DNA of 64,000 nucleotides from Nicotiana tabacum (taxonomy: Eukaryota > Streptophyta > Magnoliopsida > Solanales > Solanaceae). Location: the NCBI RefSeq assembly GCF_000715075.1, contig NC_134095.1:12714222-12778221 (forward strand), in the 5' to 3' direction. This document shows, in pieces, positions 21,401 through 34,405 of this stretch. The position numbers and the translations under genes are program-made. The notes under the pieces were generated by a model. That model was given only the letters and a program-made list of their open reading frames with translations, was not told the DNA's origin and ran no database searches. Numbering within the stretch: position 1 is the stretch's first letter; the number at the start of each line of letters is the position of its first letter.

Positions 21401-23328
21401 ATTGATTATACCAGCTAAAATTGGGACTAAGACCCCTGATTCTGAAATATATAAAAGGTGAATATGGGCTCGTTCACCTATCATGTGAATCACTTATAGG
21501 TGCATATATGAGATGGTTACATGTGTAATTATTGTCAACCTGCAGTTTGGCATTTGGAATTGCTTTTCTCGATTAAGAGCATAATTTTTAGATTATGAAA
21601 TCAAGACAATTCATCTTGATAATGCTGGTTTATATCCAAGCTGGTTTAGCATTGAATACCTCCTATTAATGGCTAAACCATTGCTTATGAGAACAAAGTT
21701 TCATGTGTTGGTCTAAGATTTTCTAAATTACATATAGTAGCACTTGTATGCATCAGATCAACAAAATATGATAAGTCCTCCCTTCACAATTGGTTTAGGA
21801 TCAGAAACCAAATATTTTTACTATCTTTTTGTTGTGTGGTATATGATTAATTTCTCTACCATAATACACAAAGATATGTTTCCCAAAGATGATTGGGAAT
21901 ATATGTTAGTTTTTCTAACATTTGGGGGATGGAATAAACAGTTGAAAAATATGCTATATGAATCGAATTATCATGATCCTCACTTAGAAGATAATTCAAG
22001 TCGAATGCCAGAAGCATTTGCTGATCCAAAATTAAATATCATATTTCAGCTGCAAATGCTCCTATTAAAATTAAAGTCCTTGAAGGATAGAGTTTACTGT
22101 ACGCATGAAGCGTGGTAGACCAATCGGTTCCAAAGGTAACAATCCTTGAAAAATAGTAGGAGCTAATGATCAAAATGAGGAGGAAATAAGCTCTAGAAGA
22201 GCCCACGATATAACATTTCATGAAACTCCCGAAAAAGCTCAGGTACCTGAAAATAAAGAAAGTGATGAGATCTCCACAAGTTATGTCGCTTCGGAACTGA
22301 CACAAAATGATCGTCGACGATATATTTAATACAATATAGTGCACAATATTGTAAAAGATTGTGAGGATCGGACTAGCAGTCCAGACACTTGAAGATGTCA
22401 TACTATTTAGATACAAGTCTTAACCTATATGACTTATTTGGCTAAATCTATATGAAGATCCTTGAAGGATTGAAAATGCCCGAAGCATATAATTCAAAGT
22501 ATTGAGAAATGTACTCGATCAAATTATAAAGATCTTTGTACGGTTTAAAGCAATCTGTGCGCATGTGGTATAATCGCCTCAGTAAATATTTGCTGAAAGA
22601 AAGTTACATAAATTATGTTATTTGTCCATGTATTTTTATAAAGAAAATGTCATCAAAATTTGTTACACTTGCTGTTTATGTTGGTGACATAAATCTTATT
22701 GGAACTCCGGGAGAGCTCCAAGAGGGTCTTAAAAATACTTTTACATGGACAAAGTGTACCCATTAAGTACACCAATGAATATTCAATCACTTGAAGTGAA
22801 TAAGGATCCGTTCCAACCTCTAGAAGAGGATGAGGAGCTCCTTGGTCCTGAAATACTCTATCTCGGTGTAGATGGTGCACTTATTTATCTTGTTAATGCT
22901 AACAAAAGTGGTGCAGATCGTATTGGTAATGCAGATGCAGGTTATTTATCCGATACCCATAAAGCTCGATTTCAAACCGGCAAGTAGGGAGGGCATATGA
23001 TTGAGATCAGTGATTCATTCGAGAAACATGTGGGTTGGAATGTGATAAAAGACTCACAATATTATACGGAGACAATGTTTCATGCATAGCACTATTAAAG
23101 GGAGGATTTATAAAAGGAGGTAGAACGAAGAACATTTCACCAGAATTATTCTACACACACGATCTTCAGAAAAGTGGTGACATTGATGTGCAACAAATCC
23201 GTTCAAGTGTTAATCCAGCAGATTTATTCAGTAAATCTTTGCCAACTTCAACTTTTGAGAAGATGGTATACAAGATTGGAATGCGGAGACTCAAATATTT
23301 GAAACAAGGTTTTCATCGGGGGGAGTAA
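21400..23328 (+). pseudogene. Copia pol remnants: integrase, RT and RNase H
   Basis: Readable pieces in order. Integrase core near 21590-21640 (DYEIKTIHLDNAG). Integrase end and linker in 21744-22118 (RMPEAFADPK). RT fragment in 22536-22766 (MYGLKQSVRMWYNRLSKYLL), with the catalytic box as YVGD instead of YVDD, so inactive. RNase H tail at 23035-23328 (LYGDNVSCIALLKGGFIKG, then RRLKYLKQG). Protease, much of integrase and the RT N-terminus are lost. Many stops and frame changes are present. Confidence 0.85.
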
Positions 23329-23529
23329 AATATGCGATGCACTCTTTTTCCCTTACTAAGGTTTTTTCTCATGGGGTTTTCCTTATAAGGTTTTTAATGA
23401 GGCACCTAGCAATGCGTATTACTAAATATGTGTACTCTTTTTCCTTCACTAGGATTTTTTTTCCACGTGGTTTTTCCTAGTAAGGTTTTAATGAGACACA
23501 TTATCTTTTAATGAACATCCAAGAGGGAG

Positions 23530-24036
23530 TGTTATAAATATATTATATTATGGATGTTCATTTAGTACTCCGTTGTAAATAATCTTCCTGAAGAAGCTTA
23601 TCCATATGGGACTCCACCGTAAATATGTTTATCTATTTAGTACTCTATTGGAAATAAGCTTCCTGAAGAAGCTTATCACTTCGGTACCCGGTTATAGATA
23701 AACATTACCCTAGGTAGAAGATTATCCATACCGGGTATAATAAGCTTATCCATTCAGTACTCCGTTATGGATAAACATTGCTCTCAGTAGAAGATTATTC
23801 ATTACTGGTATAGTAGCAGCTTACACAGCAGCTTGCAGTAGCAGCTTACACAGCAACTTGCAGTAGCAGCTTGCGTAGCAGCTTACACAGCAGCTTGCGT
23901 AGCAGCTTACACGACAGCTTCCTTTCTTCTATAAATAGAAGAGATTTCAGTTCATTACGTACATCAGTTTGAATTCGAATAATATATCAGTTTCTCTCTA
24001 TATTTGTCTTTACTTTATAGTCTTTATTTTATAACA
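23530..24036 (+). repeat. Copia 3' LTR
   Basis: 507 bp, nearly the same sequence as the 5' LTR plus an extra segment of about 55 bp (about 23557-23612). That segment holds a second, slightly imperfect copy (23580-23600) of the CTTC-CTGAA-GAAG hairpin. The TATA box is at 23930-23937. Followed by the ACAAA duplication. Confidence 0.93.
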
Positions 24037-24041
24037 ACAAA

Positions 24042-26081
24042 GAGTTTATGTAAGAATCCTGATTATAGATGTCAGGTGCAGCTCCAGTATTGATTTTGAA
24101 GTTAATTGCACATTTACGAGCTTGATGAATATAAAGCGAAGATATATGAAAAGAAAAAGTAAAACCGGATATGAACTAATTAATATATCAAGATATTCAA
24201 TGCATAAGATTATAACTTAGAACATCATACTTTGCGTTACATGTGGAGAAAAATAAATCAGTTACCCTCCATTCCAATTTATGTGACAGTCATAGTACAA
24301 GGTCAAACTACTTAGTTTTCATGATGAAATCAGATATACAATATTAAAGTTTTAAACCAAAATTACATATTTAGGAGAATACATAAAAGTCTACTAGTCT
24401 TAGAGTAACAATTAAAAATATTTTAAAAATATCTATAAAAAAAATAAATCATAGTCAAAGAAGAACTGCTTTTTAACTCTTTAAATAATGATAGTGTCGC
24501 ATGAAATACAATATACGAAATATTTATTTTCCGCTAATTATAGCTCATGTAGCAGAAACTAAGAGTACTGTACATCTACTTTCCTTTTTACTTTGGTGTA
24601 TCATAATATCAACATATGTTTGTGGTGCTCTTTTTGGCAATAGCCTGTAGGTGATACAACCATAATTATGTTCTACGTGCAAAGTGGACCTAGCTACATG
24701 CAAAAGATGCATAGATTTCGTCAAAGTAGATATATATATATACTACCTTAGCATTATGGAGTTTGCTAAGATAAGGACAAGAAACTTTTTCTTTTTGGGT
24801 TTTTCATTTCTATTTGGTATTGGTATTGAGGTTTGATTTAAATTTGAATTCGCATCAAAAATCTCACGATAGGGGCAAAATGATTCTTAACAAAGACAAT
24901 TCTATACTGATCCTGAACCTAAAACTTCTGGTTAAAAATAAATACTCCGTAATACTAACTCTTATTGGTAACAAGAAACTTGAAACTAGAGTTGGTTGTG
25001 TTACAAACGTAGTAAGTTAGAACTGTTGCTCTCTAAAGGGAAACTCATTCGAGAGCCCAAACAACACACGAGCTCTATGCAGATTACAGACTACTAACTC
25101 AGTGCTCCTTCCCCTTTTTCCCCTTTTGGATCTATTTAGCATGAAAGAAAATATTTCAGGATTGAGCTGTTTATTGTGTAAAAAATATATCTTGTGAAAT
25201 CAATTTTTTTAAATCATTTTCATAGTTGGTTGAATATAAAAATAGATGAATATGGTAAACTTGAGGTGGAGGATAACAATTATATAAGCATAGTATTTGG
25301 TGATATTATTCAAGTAATAAAGGTTTAATAAATTGTTATCAACATTATATAATAGGAGTAATTGCTACTCGAAACAGTGATATGAAGTAAGAGATAAAAT
25401 ATTTGCAAAAAAACAAGAACATCTGACCATAATAAGCGGTGGAAATCATTTCGCTTGGTTTAAAGCATATATTTCTTGAAGAAAACATTTTCAAAAGTAT
25501 AGGAGAGTCTCCTCTTAAAGAAAAACAAACATAACTAATATATTAGAAAAACTAACATAACATATGTATTAATATGAAGCTTCAGTAGCGTTTTCATTAA
25601 CAACCACTGTCATGATGGATGAGGAATTTGGGCTCAAGGATAATATTGGGTCGTTTGAAGAGGCAAGAATTAGCAGAATTGGCCCAACTAGGAGAAGCAG
25701 GAGAACTAAAAAGCTACCACAAAGGCTTTTGGGCTATATTTGGGATCCGGGTTGATAAATCGGGTACATGTAATAAGAATATTAGTGAGGGGACAGAAAT
25801 AGTTAATTAGCAGAATAGTACCAGTAGTATTCTAGATTGAATATTGTAGAAACTTCCCTCTCTGGTCTCTCTCTCCCACACTATTTTTATCTGTGGCTCT
25901 ATCTCTCCCCTGCTTTCTTTCTGTTCCTATCCTAATGTCGTCAATGTCTACCATGTTGTTTACTATTTCCATGTACTGAGTGTTGCTATTAATCAATATT
26001 AGTTGTTGTTTGAGAGGTTCATAACAACCACCTAAAGTATGTTGTGTATGAGATGCTAAAGGTACTAGTTTTGCTACATTA
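24042..26081. other. Intergenic, MITE-like remnant, no gene seen
   Basis: AT-rich. 24264-24500 looks like a decayed MITE: it begins CCCTCCATTCCAATTTATGTG and ends with an imperfect inverse (GATAGTGTCGCATG). The rest holds only chance open frames, such as 25619-25810, without family features. Confidence 0.45.
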
Positions 26082-26345
26082 AGCTCCCGTTTGGACATAA
26101 ATATTTTTTAAAAAATTCAAAAAGAAATTAAAATAATATTATTTGTTCGTAGAATATGATAAGTTTTAAGTTTTAAAAACTGGTTTAGGCCAGTTTTTGA
26201 TTGAAAATATTTTCTTCTACTTACAAACTTCAACTTTTTTAAAAAAATAATTAAAATGTATGTCCAAACACAACTTTAACTTCCAAAAATTATTTTTCTA
26301 ACTTCTTTTTTCGAGTTTCAACCAAATCTAATCCAAACGCTAGCT
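26082..26345. mobile_element. Candidate hAT-like MITE
   Basis: The ends AGCTCCCGTTTGGACATAA and AATCCAAACGCTAGCT are imperfect inverses. The interior is A/T rich, with internal TTTGGACAT / ATGTCCAAAC copies. About 264 bp and non-coding. The superfamily is uncertain because no clear target duplication is seen. Confidence 0.5.
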
Positions 26346-26425
26346 AAATATATTAGATAATGAGATATTTTTAAAAATAATAGAAAAGTGAAAATTTGAG
26401 TATATATTTCCCCATATCCATAAAT

Positions 26426-27098
26426 AGGGGTGTTCATAAAAATCCGAAAACCCGAACCAAACCAAACCGACCAAAAAACCGATATTTTTTGGTTCGGTTT
26501 GGTCTTGGTTTTAAAATTTTAAAACCGATCAAATTTGGTTTGGTTTTGGTTTTAATTAAAAAAAGCCGAACCAAACCGAATATAGAAGTACCTATTTTAA
26601 ATTTATTATTACACCTATATATATGTATACTTTTATACAAAGTTTTAAAAAATTTATAGTAAATATTAATCGTTTGCACTTTTAGTACAGTTCTTTACCT
26701 TTACATTCTAGTTTAATTGGTAGTTTTCTTTTGTTAAGTGTAAGAACCTATTTCATGTTAAAAATAATATATTTTTAATTGAGTCCTTAAATTATTCATC
26801 ACTATTTGATTCAATTATCATCAATATATCTTGGTAAATAATATATTTCTCAAAGGGCAATTGATTTGATAGTGTTACGTTGAAAATGTGGTCACCGAAA
26901 TATGTGTTTGGTAGTGTATGTCGTATATTTAAGAAAAAACTGACAAATAACCGAAAAAACCGAAAAACCGACATAAACCGAATCCAGAAAAAACCGACTT
27001 ACTTGATTTGGTTTGGTTTTAATATTTGAAAAACCGACTTAATTGATTTGATTTCTTTTTAGAGAAAAACCGATCCAAATCGAACCATTAACACTCCT
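26426..27098. mobile_element. Non-autonomous element with AGGGGTGTT ends
   Basis: 673 bp bounded by AGGGGTGTT (26426-26434) and AACACTCCT (27090-27098), near-perfect inverses. Each end holds dense AAACCGAACC / GGTTCGGTTT words on both strands, so the two halves can fold on each other. It is non-coding; open frames at 26396-26679 are products of these repeats. A related AACCGAACCG-type stretch occurs at 53190-53345. The class is unknown. Confidence 0.6.
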
Positions 27099-27778
27099 AA
27101 ACATAAAATGTGGTTTTACTTTAACTGGGGTTCAGCCTTTTGGTTCATAAGTCCCCCACATGTAACAAGTCGAACTAAGTGGACCAACACACAGATTGCA
27201 AAAGGATGAAACTTTGGCAGAGTGTATAAAGGAAAGGAAATGCATATTTGGGTTCCAGAACAAAAATCCACATAGATACAACATCAACATCCCTGGCAAC
27301 AGGCCAAAAAGATATACAAAGTGGAAGTTTAGAAGAGGGCAAACCGCAAATGACCCTACCCTCTCAACACCTAGTGATATGTGCAAACCAAGTGAAAAAA
27401 GGAAAAGATAAGAAGAAAAACAGCTTTATGGAAATAAGGAGGCTTTTCCATGATGATTGAATTTGTTACGAAAACTCTAGCATTTTTTACTGTCTACTAC
27501 ATTTAGTACACGACTCCATACCTACAAAAAAAATTGATGGAAAAAGGTAAGTTAGAAGGAAAGGATTCAATAGAGAATAGCTAGAGCCTGCATAACCCTT
27601 TTTCTTTAAATTCCCGAGTCCAGTTAGCTAGCACACAGTTTAAAATTTTATTAATAATACGTTCCTTTGGTATGCATCATAGATCAAACTTATGGCGTGC
27701 ACATATTAATCTACTTGTCAAGCACTGCCTTCTTACAACATAATATTAATCTACTCGTGGTCTAGTCAGAAGCCTTCA
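27099..27778. other. No gene recognised
   Basis: Short open frames at 27132-27460 overlap on both strands without family features. Nothing else was recognised. Confidence 0.4.
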
Positions 27779-27992
27779 CAGTCACTTGGAACCTACCCGT
27801 AGTCAATACGGACATTTGGTACCTACCCATGCTCAATACGGACATTTGGTACCTACCCATGCTCATTAACACTTCTTGGAATCTAGTCGTGCTCTACATG
27901 TCCACTTTGAACCTACCGTACTCTGCACGGTCACTGGGAACCTGGCCATGCTCAACATGGCCACTTGGCACTTATTTGTGCTCAACATGGTC
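27779..27992. repeat. 30-bp minisatellite, about 7 units
   Basis: Units begin near 27781, 27810, 27840, 27870, 27900, 27929 and 27959. A typical unit reads CACTTGGAACCTACCCGTGC then TCAATACGGT. The period is 30 bp with point differences and no spacers. The exact multiple of three does not give a clean frame, since stops occur in several units. Confidence 0.85.
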
Positions 27993-28436
27993 GATTTCTG
28001 TTATGTAAAGGAAGACGCAAACCCGAAAATAAAGAAGATAAAGAACATCAAATTTTAACGTGGAAAACCTTTTAAATCGAAGGTAAAAATCAGGGGTTCA
28101 GAAAGATCCAAAAAGCTCCACTATAATAATAAAAGGGTTTCAAAAGTTCTCGAAATTGGCTGCACAACAAGTGTCAAACACGGAGCAACAACAAGTCAAT
28201 TGCAGAAAGAGGAGAAGTCACAAAAATGGAGTGTTGTTCGAGGCTCAAAATTGGGTGCTACAAGCCTCCAAATTCGATCTAGACCGTTCACATTGAAGAC
28301 CAAGATGTTACAAACACTCAGTCAAAAGTTTAGCCTGATCCAACAATAAACAAATCAGTAAACATCATTTGAAATTGTTTGGTCGGAATAAAATCTACAT
28401 CAAAACAAACACCTTTTCCTTCTCTCTTCTCTCTTG
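27993..28436. other. No gene recognised
   Basis: Contains AACGTGGAAAACC, a phrase common in plant repeats. No ORF or terminal repeats were recognised. Confidence 0.35.
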
Positions 28437-30373
28437 ATGAAACAACAACAACGACCCAGTGAAATCCAACTAGTGGAGTCTGAGGAGAGTAGTGTGTATA
28501 CAGACCATACCTCTACCCCGAGGGTAGAGAGGTTGTTTCCGAAAGACCCTCGGCTCAAAAGGACGAAAAGAGGCAATATATCAATACCATCAATAAAAAC
28601 TATAGAAAATAATAACAGCATCACAAGAACCAGAAAATAGCTGAAAAGCAAAATAATAACCAATAGATAAAGTCCATCACTAAAAGGAACGAAAGAGTAG
28701 TGAGAACTTAATACTAACCACTAGCAGTCTAAGACTAAATCCTAATAGACTAGCCTCACTCTGGTACACCGTAGAAATATGCTCAGCTACCTCCTAACCT
28801 ACAACCTTAATGCTCAACCTCCACAACTTTCTGTTTAGGGCCATGTCCTCGGTAATCTAAATTCACGCCATGTCCTGCCAGATCACCTCTCCCCAAAACT
28901 CCTTAGGCCGCCCTCTACCTCTCCTCGTACCCACCAAATCCAGCCACTCACACCTCCTCACCGGGGCATTTGGGCTTCTCCTCTGAAGGTGCCCGAACGA
29001 TCTGAGCATAGCTTCTTGTAGCTTGTCATCCATGGGGGCCACACCCATCTTCTCCTCAATATCTTCATTCATAATCTTATCCATCTTAGTGTGCCCGCAC
29101 ATCCACCTCAACATCCTCATCTCTGCTATTTTCATCTTTTGGATATGTGAGTTCTTAATTGGCCAACACTCAACCCCATACAACATTATCGGTCTAACCA
29201 CCGCTCTATAAAACTTACGTTTGAGTATCAGTGTCACTTTCTTGTCACACAGGACTCCAAACGCTAATCTCCACTTCATCCACCCCACCCCTATACGGCT
29301 CGACGCTGAACTTGCACTCCAGATATTCTGTCTTAGTCCTGCTCAACTTGAAGCCCTTAGACTCAAGGGCCTATCTCCAAACCTCCAGCCTCTCGTTGAT
29401 GCTGCCTCGCATCTCATCAATCAGAACTATGTCATCAACAAATAATATACACCATCCTCCCATTGAATATGGTGTGTTAATGCATCCATCATCACCAGGG
29501 CAAATAGGAATGTGCTGAAAGCAGACGCTTGGTGCAGCCCCATAACAACTGAAAAATACTCTAAGTCGCCTCTTGCTGTTCTGACCCGAGTCTTAGCTCC
29601 ATCATACATGTCCTTAATCACCATAATATAAGAAACTGACACACCTTTAGCCTCCAGGCATCTCCATAGCACCTCCCTAGGAACTTTGTCATACGCTTTC
29701 TCCAGATCAATAAATACTATGTGCAGATCTTTTTTTCTATCCCTGTATTGTTTTACCATCCTCCTAATAAGCACGATAGCTTTCGTGGTAGAATGCTCTG
29801 GCATGAACCCGAACTGGTTGTCTGAAATAGACAATGTCCTCCTCACCCCCACTTCTACCATTCTCTCTTAAACTTTCATGGTATGACTCAGTAATTTGAT
29901 ACCCATATAGTTGTTACAACTCCGGATATCACCTTTGATCTTGGACAACGGAACCACCGCACTCCACCTCCACTCCTCCGGCATCCTAGTCGTCTTGAAA
30001 TTAACATTAAATAGTCTAGTCAACCACTCCAAGCCTGCTCTACCCACACACCTCTAAAATTCCACTGGAATTTCTTCTGGCCCCGTAGCTCTGCCCCTAT
30101 TCATCTTACGCATTTCCTTCACGGCCTCCTCTAACTTAATGCGCCTATAATACCTAAAGTCACGGTGGCTCTCGGAGTGCCCCAATTTACCTAGCACAAT
30201 ATCTCGATCCCCTTCTTCATTCAGAAATTTATGAAAGTAGGTCTGCTATCTCCGCTTAATTTGGTCCTCCCTCATCAAAACTCTATCATCCTTGTCTTTG
30301 ATGCACCTCACTTGGTATAGATATCGGACCTTCCTCTCTCTTGACTTAGCCAGCCGAAATAAGTTCTTCTCTC
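28437..30373 (-). pseudogene. RTE-type LINE, 3' half (RT and tail)
   Basis: Minus-strand RT: 29427-29861 gives [20 protein letters not shown], then [17 protein letters not shown], then [15 protein letters not shown]. The catalytic FVDD box is readable near 29430-29441 but in another frame. 28863-29288 gives the C-terminal part (RAVVRPIMLYGVECWPIK, then RRGRGRPKEFWGEVIWQDMA). Non-coding 3' sequence follows, ending in the GAGGGTC...GGAAAC module and a GTTGTTGTTGTT tail at about 28437-28452. Upstream coding is cut at 30373 by the Athila element. Several frameshifts and stops make it dead. Confidence 0.88.
30369..30373. repeat. Left target duplication of Athila element
   Basis: CTCTC at 30369-30373 matches CTCCC at 46040-46044 with one mismatch. 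The LINE reading continues across the pair, supporting a single insertion. Confidence 0.7.
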
Positions 30374-31846
30374 TGACGAAGCTTGTGTGTATAGGATTTT
30401 TTGCTCGTACTCTGTCAAATTCTAGTATAGTTTATGATATCGTCCCACAGAAATTGGATAATCTAAGCTACAGACTTGTAATATTTTGACTACTATTTGA
30501 GAGAACCAAATTGATGAAAGGTGTGTTTGAAATTATAAAATTAAGACAAATTTCTTCCGAAAAGTTTATATATAAAAAGAGTTGGGAATCGTTGAATTCA
30601 ATTGATATATCATTACAATAAAATCTCAGTTTCATACGTATTTCTCTAAAGAATAATTGCTTATTGCTAATACAATTATATTTTTACACTAAGAAATAAA
30701 TAAATAATTAACACTCCGTGAGGTTATGTCAATTAATTGATTTAAAGCTAGTGACGATTAAACTGAAATATCTTGCCTAAATTGTGTTCAAGCATAGTAA
30801 AAACTTCGTGAGAATATTTTTACTAGAAAATCAATAATCTTGCCTTCAATAATTTCTCCGTGAGAATTAAAACTGAGGAAAGCAAGATTACAGACTTGAA
30901 ACAATAATCTTAGTAAAAATTACTTTGACTATAATATTATGTGCTCAAGTATAATAAAAACTTCGTGAGAATATTTTTACTAAAAAATCAATAATCTTGC
31001 CTTCAACAATTCCTCTGTGAGAACTAAAACTGGGGAAAGCAAGATTACAGACTTGAAATAATAATCTTACTAAAAATTACTTTCACTCTAATATTCTATT
31101 CATCAGTTATTATATATTAATTTTGCTCCGTGAGAATTACAAAATTAATATAAGAATAACTAAGATATAAAATATGTAGATGTGATAATAATGATTAAAA
31201 AATCATCATTCCATCACAATATGAAATGTAAATGGAGTATCAGGCCAAGAATGTATTAAAACTGAGATAGTATTATAATTATATCAAGCTTCATCAACTA
31301 TCCCAACAAAAAGAAATTACTCCATTATGAAGTAAGAAAAGCTAAAAAATACTTTCAAAAGACTAAGAATATTTTTACTACAAAGAGAAAGATTAGAGGA
31401 AGAGACTAAGATTACTCTTCTCTTTCTCTTTAGAAACTTAGAAAAAACTAGATAGAAAATTGGATATAAAGTGGGGATGATCTTTCTTCTACAAATATAT
31501 GCTTATTTATAGGAAAATTTCTACAAGACCTTGGTGAGAATTTGCAAGATAATAACAATATATCATATGGCCTTGATGAGAAACTGACATGGCAATTTGT
31601 CATGAAATTTTGGTGAGAATTTGCCATAACTTTTGTATCTCTTGACTTTGTGTAGACTTAGATGAAGTTGCCACGGATGTATCCTTCTTCCTTGAACTGT
31701 AGGTTCTTTCTTTTTCTCTTTTTTCATGTATTCTTTTTCCTGCAAGAATTGTTAGAAAAGTGCGAGAATAGGATATAAATTGGTCATGTTTTATATCTAA
31801 AATATTATATTTTTTATTAAAATATAAGAATAATTTATATCCATCA
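30374..31846 (-). repeat. Athila 3' LTR
   Basis: 1473 bp. In the first ~100 bp it differs from its partner at five substitutions and one 2-bp indel, so the insertion is not recent. A TATAAATA box lies at 31504-31511 (minus). Internal direct repeats of about 180 bp (30770-30910 and 30945-31080) share CTCCGTGAGAATTAAAACTG. A purine-rich tract (GTGTGGAGGTATT, minus) abuts at 31847-31859. Confidence 0.92.
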
Positions 31847-34139
31847 AATACCTCCACACTTGAATTTTTGCTCGTCCTCGAGGAAAAGAATTTTGAGAAA
31901 AAAAAATATATTACTATTTTTTGTTTAAAATTATGGCTACTCTTGTAAAATGAAAATTTAATCAAATAAAATCTATCATGCTTTCAAACTTTATAAATTT
32001 TCTATATTCATCAAATCTTTACCTTGTTTTTACTTTTATTTTTATTCAACAAAAATTGTACCTTCTTTCTTTTTGAGACTTCTTTGAAATTGATACCTTT
32101 ATGATCATTTGCATTGAGTATTCTTTATCTTTCGTCCATAGGCTTGCCCTTTATGTCTATCTCCACTAATGTAGACTAAACACTGATTTCTAAAATCTTT
32201 TAGGACTTTTTCTGGCTTGTAATGTTGGCTTCAGGCTGGTAGGTTAAAGGTTATATTTGTAGTGACTTGCCTTTTTCAGTTTTGGAGTAGAATATTTTCT
32301 AGGATCAGACTTTCCAAACATTTGCTATTGATTTTTTTTTTGTTGTACTTATAATGCTTGAACATAAGATCAATCTCTTCTTTTTTTTCTTTTTTTCTTT
32401 AATTCTAATTCTTTTTCAAAATGAGCTCCCAACTTATTTTTTGAAAAAGGACTTTTCAAATCATAAGCATGAATGTGATATTTAAATTTGGGCATATTTA
32501 GGTATCAAAAGAAAAAAAATAGGTCTTCAAGCTTCAAAATAGGTGCTAGGGTGTAACATCTCGTAAATTCGGCTTAGGTATGAATGAGTTAAACAAGTAA
32601 TAAGGTTATATTTTGGACATGTGAAGTCCTATCGGGATGATTATGGGTGAAAATAGTTGTTTCAAAATCAAGATGGAAAGTAAGGTGCATAAGATTTGAC
32701 AAAATCGACTAAGTTTGCAGAAGGTCTGTCTTCCAGTAGATTTTAGTAAAACTGTGTAAGGAATTTGGGAAAACTAAAATGATAAAAGTTGTAGGCCTTT
32801 GAAATATCTTTCCAACGATATATTATGGAGCTCAAACAGATCTCTTTGCAAAAAGTTATGCATGTTTTATAGAACAGTATGCGATATGCGTACCCGGTAG
32901 AGCGCTCATAGCGCGACCACGCTAATTTTGAGGCAGTGTTACTGCCGTTTTGCGCGGTCAGTAGCGCGGGCAGGTCTCCAGGTGCGCGGGCGCGCTCGTG
33001 GGGGGTTGTTTTAAAGCGATATTTCGTCCCCCACAGCCCCAAAACATAAAAACTTGTTCTAGAAAGGGGAACTCTCAAAAACCTAACTTTTTAAGGGTCC
33101 TTCCACCAGCCAAGGTAAGTTCTAATGGTGATTTTAAGTTAATTTCAATTTTCTAACATCTTATTAACATGGGTAAACCCTCCATATCATTAGATATTTG
33201 ATTGGGACATCATTGTTAAGAGAAGAAACCTTAGAACTCGAATTCAAGAGGATTGAACTTCAAAAAGGTAATGTCTTCAACCTCTAATTGGTTATACTAT
33301 TGGATTAATGATTATAGACTCTAGTTCATGAGATATGAGTTGATGAGTTTGATATAAAAGTATGAACGGTTATAAGTTTGGGGTGTTGATTGTTGATTAT
33401 TGGTTAAGGGTGTCGTTTACCTTATGGGTGATAAAGAATGATATTGATTATAACAATTTAAGACTTTAAAATTTATCTAGGATCAAGAGAATGGCTTGTT
33501 GGGTGTAGAAACACCATTAATAAAGACTATGAAGATTTATGTTACCAAGTGTTTGAGAAAAATGCTTAAGTGAACAAAACATGAGAATTATTGCTAATAT
33601 GGAATTCCATAACTTGTATTGATATAGATTAAAGTTGAAAGGGTTGGAGAATGTTGTATTACGCTCAAGAGCAGGAATTTAAGGTATGTGAGGCTAACTC
33701 TCTATGTTTGGAAATGTTAATGATTCTCCCTACACTACGTTTCTTTTACGATATTACTAATTGCCTCAGAAATATAGTTTAGCCTAATTCCTTGAATAGT
33801 TGCAGAACTTCTATTCTCTAGCTTCATAACTCGTTCTCTACTTTCATTCTGAACATTGTGAGCTCAATGCGTATTCAATATAGACTTGGGTTTGATGCCC
33901 CCGAGTCTTAGTATAGATTACTCAGTATGCCATAAACAGTTGAAGTTTTAGTATTCATAATCAGTTCAAGAATACATGTCTCAGTCTAGTCCTATTCAGT
34001 ATTCCAGTATTATGTAACTCAGTGTGATCCAGTATTCCAGTATTATGTAACTCAATGTGATTCAGTATTTCACTATCATATATTGCAGTATGATTCTCAG
34101 TTCCTGATTTTAAATCCCTGAATGTTGAACACTTGTATT

Positions 34140-34312
34140 TGGCCTGAGGCGGGCCTGAGGCCGCAGTTTATGCTTTATGCATATTTGGGTCTGAGGCCGC
34201 AGTTAATGCTTTATGCATCTTTGGGCCTGAGGCCGCAGTTTATGCTTTGTGCATTTTGGACCTGAGGTCGCAGTTATTATGTATATGTATACTTGGGCCC
34301 GAGGCCGCAGTT

Positions 34313-34389
<77 letters not shown>

Positions 34390-34405
34390 GCCTGAGGCCG
34401 CAGTT
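34140..34405. repeat. GGCCTGAGGCCGCAG tandem repeats and (CA)n(TA)n microsatellite
   Basis: Five or six units carry GCCTGAGGCCGCAGTT then TATGCTTTATGCAT, period about 39 bp. Then come about 17 CA repeats (34315-34349) and about 18 TA repeats (34350-34386), then one more unit. An open frame across it is a repeat artefact. Confidence 0.88.

Larger units (their letters stand above)
18574..24036 (+). mobile_element. Ty1-copia LTR retrotransposon, intact gag, degenerate pol
   Basis: Two similar LTRs (18574-19024 and 23530-24036) start TGTTATAAAT and end TTTTATAACA. They are flanked by perfect 5-bp duplications ACAAA (18569-18573 and 24037-24041). A polypurine stretch AAGAGGGAG (23521-23529) abuts the 3' LTR. 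The internal order is gag, then recognisable integrase, RT and RNase H remnants, the copia order. Pol has many stops and deletions, so movement would need proteins from elsewhere. Confidence 0.95.

Noticed and set aside
27779..27992. CRISPR-like array
   Set aside because: The 30-bp units are contiguous with no unique spacers and the DNA is plant nuclear.
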